A stretch of DNA of 15,070 nucleotides from Acidobacteriaceae bacterium (lineage in GTDB: Bacteria > Acidobacteriota > Terriglobia > Terriglobales > Acidobacteriaceae): assembly GCA_003164255.1 (NCBI GenBank), contig PLST01000227.1:1-15070 (forward strand), written 5' to 3'. The notes below the pieces were generated by a model. That model saw only the letters and a list, made by a program, of their open reading frames with translations, did not search any database and was not told where the DNA came from. The position numbers and the translations under genes were made by a program. How positions within the stretch are numbered: the stretch's first letter is position 1; each line of letters opens with the position of its first letter. Positions 13,420 through 15,070 of this stretch are shown piece by piece.

Positions 13420-14760
13420 TCAGCGCGCCTCTTCTGCAGCCGGCGCCAGTTCGAGCCGCTTGATTTCGCCCACGATGGGGCCGTAGGCCACGATGGCGCA
13501 GAAGGCGATGATACCGACAAAAATGAGCGCGCCATTGTAAGAATGCGTGGTGGCGACAATGTAGCCGATGATGAGCGGCGTGGTGATACCGGCCATGTTG
13601 CCGCACAGGTTGAAGAGCGCGCCGTTCATGCCGACCATGCCCTTGGGCGAGGTGTCGGAGATGACGGTCCAGCCGAGCGCGCCGATGCCCTTGCCGAAAA
13701 ACGAAATCGACATGAACAGCAGCATGAGGGACTGGGAACTTGCGTAGTTGCAGGCAATCAGCGTCATGGACAGGGCCATACCGGCCATGATGGGCAGCTT
13801 GCGCGAGAAGCTCAGCGAGCAGCCGCGCTTCAAGAGCTCATCGGAGATGATGCCGCCGAGGATGCCGCCGATTCCTCCGCAAAGGCCGGGCACGGCAGCG
13901 GCAAAGCCGACTTTGAGCACCGACATGTGACGGGCCTGCGCCAGATAAAGCGGAAACCAGGTGAGAAAGAACCAGGTGAGCGTGGTGATGCAGTACTGGC
14001 CGATGTAGACGCCCACGAGCATGCGATGGCTGAGCAGCATCTTCACCGTGGACCAGGTGAGGGTGTTCTTCTTTGTACTTGCGCTGGCGTCGGTGTTGAC
14101 GAGGCCTCCGCCGGCTTCGATCATTTCAACTTCGGCGGGTGAGACGCGGGGATGATCTTTGGGTCCGTAGATGTTGGTGAACCAAAGAAGAGCGAGCAGC
14201 GCGCCGAGTGCGCCGAGAAACCAGAAGCAGCTTTGCCAGCCGAAGCGATGGAGCAGCCCGCCGAAGATGGGCGCGAAGATGGGCAATGCGAAATATTGCG
14301 ACGAGTTGAAGATTGCGGATGCGCGGCCACGCTCGGCGGTGGGAAACCATGCGGCGACGATGCGGCCATTGCCGGGGAAGACAGGGGCCTGAGCAAGGCC
14401 TGAGCAGATGCGCAGAACGAAAACGACGGTGAATGCGGCGCTTGCGCCGACGTATCCTGCGAAGCCGGTGAGGAACGCGACGATGGACCAGAGGATGATG
14501 GCGATGCCGTAGACACGCTTCGATCCGAAGCGATCGAGCAAGCCGCCGGAGGGCAACTGAGCCAGCGCGTAGGCCCAGCCGAAGCCAAAGAGCAGGTAGC
14601 CCATTCGCTGTGGAGTCAGATCGAGATCTTTGGGCATCATGCCCGCGGCCTGCGATAGGGCAGAGCGATCTGCAAAGCTGAAGCAGCTGACCACGAACAA
14701 AATGGTGATGATGAGATACCGGATTCGTGTCTCTTTGGGCTGAATCAAGTTCTCAGGCAA
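13420..14760 (-). CDS. MFS sugar-acid transporter, GudP/GarP (anion:cation symporter) type
   Basis: This is a 446-residue, 12-helix inner-membrane symporter resembling E. coli GudP/GarP (galactarate/glucarate/glycerate uptake) along its whole length from memory: TRIRYLIITILFVVSCFSFA then DRSALSQAAG, MGYLLFGFGWAYALAQLPSG then GLLDRFGSKRVYG, APVFPGNGRIVAAWFPTAER then GRASAIFNSSQYF, MLVGVYIGQYCITTLTWFFL then TWFPLYLAQARHMSVLKVGF, FGKGIGALGWTVISDTSPKG and C-terminal GEIKRLEL. I chose the TTG at 14760 because GGAAGGAAG (14770-14778 on the complement) stands 9 bases upstream and the length then matches GarP (444). Starting at 14832 would overlap uxuA. It begins 20 bases after the uxuA stop and precedes garL, so it should import a hexarate or hexuronate for these enzymes. 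Confidence 0.9.
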   Translation of the reverse strand: MPENLIQPKETRIRYLIITILFVVSCFSFADRSALSQAAGMMPKDLDLTPQRMGYLLFGFGWAYALAQLPSGGLLDRFGSKRVYGIAIILWSIVAFLTGFAGYVGASAAFTVVFVLRICSGLAQAPVFPGNGRIVAAWFPTAERGRASAIFNSSQYFALPIFAPIFGGLLHRFGWQSCFWFLGALGALLALLWFTNIYGPKDHPRVSPAEVEMIEAGGGLVNTDASASTKKNTLTWSTVKMLLSHRMLVGVYIGQYCITTLTWFFLTWFPLYLAQARHMSVLKVGFAAAVPGLCGGIGGILGGIISDELLKRGCSLSFSRKLPIMAGMALSMTLIACNYASSQSLMLLFMSISFFGKGIGALGWTVISDTSPKGMVGMNGALFNLCGNMAGITTPLIIGYIVATTHSYNGALIFVGIIAFCAIVAYGPIVGEIKRLELAPAAEEAR

Positions 14761-14780
14761 GGGGCAGGACTTCCTTCCGG

Positions 14781-15070
14781 TTAGGCTTCGTGGTTGACCG
14801 ACTGGATGAGCGCGCGAATGTAGCCGTAACAAAAAGCAAAAGACTGCAGCGATCCGGGATCGTTGGCGGCAATCGGCACATGATCGGGCATGAGCATGTA
14901 AGGATAGCCGATCTCCTTGTAGACGCGGATGGCCTTCACAAAATCGATGTCGCCCTCATCGGGGAAGACTTCTTCAAAGTCGTTGCGGTGTCCGCGAATG
15001 TTGCGGAAGTGCACGTTGAAGATTTTTTTGCGCGTGCCAAACCAGCGGATGACGTCGAAGATTTCAACGC
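14781..15070 (-). CDS. uxuA: Mannonate dehydratase family protein, C-terminal part (5' end beyond window)
   Basis: UxuA-type enzymes dehydrate D-mannonate to 2-keto-3-deoxygluconate, with a metal ion, in hexuronate breakdown. Only the last 95 codons are present. They show the TIM-barrel end of the family: VEIFDVIRWFGTRKKIFNVH then FRNIRG, DFEEVFPDEGDIDFVKAIRV, YKEIGYPYMLMPDHVP and a last helix CYGYIRALIQSV. The metal-site histidines of VHFRN and PDHVP are visible. The residue before PDH is Met, where I recall Arg in UxuA (RPDH), so the substrate may differ from mannonate. The transporter follows after 20 bases, marking this as the upstream member of the sugar-acid operon. The symbol rests on family similarity of a fragment. 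Confidence 0.8.
   Translation of the reverse strand, partial: VEIFDVIRWFGTRKKIFNVHFRNIRGHRNDFEEVFPDEGDIDFVKAIRVYKEIGYPYMLMPDHVPIAANDPGSLQSFAFCYGYIRALIQSVNHEA

Noticed and set aside
1..15070. Search for a defence, phage, CRISPR or secondary-metabolite system
   Set aside because: No integrase, nuclease, repeat array, toxin-antitoxin pair or assembly-line enzyme was recognised. Apart from the secreted unknowns, the genes are housekeeping or catabolic.

Overview
The window comes from a high-GC bacterium that is almost certainly an acidobacterium of the Terriglobia/Acidobacteriaceae type. The basis is recall of protein families: a secreted VWA protein of the 'VWFA-related Acidobacterial domain' type (TIGR03436), a 'soil-associated' TIGR03435 protein and a secreted 'LPDFICTQ' protein lie side by side, and these families are strongly expanded in that phylum. 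No database search was possible.

Left edge (1-1144, minus strand): hfq followed by the 5' part of hflX, the familiar hfq-hflX order; hflX runs off the window before its GTPase domain. The 310-base gap 1145-1454 holds the hfq leader, with a strong hairpin, and divergent promoter-like elements. Next, on the plus strand, is a DegT/DnrJ/EryC1/StrS sugar aminotransferase (1455-2582).

Lineage-specific secreted block (2730-6555): the VWA-like protein (plus), the LPDFICTQ protein (minus) and the TIGR03435 protein (plus). All three have signal peptides and no assigned function. The 312-base gap 5458-5769 is not empty. It contains the degenerate 3' tail of a second VWA gene fused, across a shared GCGGGC hexamer, to the 3' tail of a second DegT aminotransferase gene. 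I read this as the scar of an old duplication or rearrangement of the degT-VWA unit.

Catabolic block 1 (6568-11479): an MFS metabolite/H+ symporter gene is divergent from a hyuA-hyuB pair (ATP-dependent hydantoinase/oxoprolinase family, 4-base ATGA overlap). A short palindrome between them could be an operator. The layout suggests uptake and hydrolysis or carboxylation of one unknown small substrate.

Catabolic block 2 (11558-15070, all minus): the 3' end of a mannonate dehydratase-type gene (uxuA), a GudP/GarP-type sugar-acid transporter, garL (2-dehydro-3-deoxyglucarate aldolase) and garR (tartronate semialdehyde reductase), in transcription order. The last two form the known route from keto-deoxy-glucarate to pyruvate and D-glycerate. 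An imperfect 14-bp-stem palindrome, possibly an interspersed repeat, separates blocks 1 and 2.

No rRNA, tRNA, CRISPR array, intact insertion sequence, phage or defence system was seen. The most notable item is the fused double gene remnant at 5544-5716. The rest is ordinary acidobacterial chromosome with several small, testable regulatory structures.
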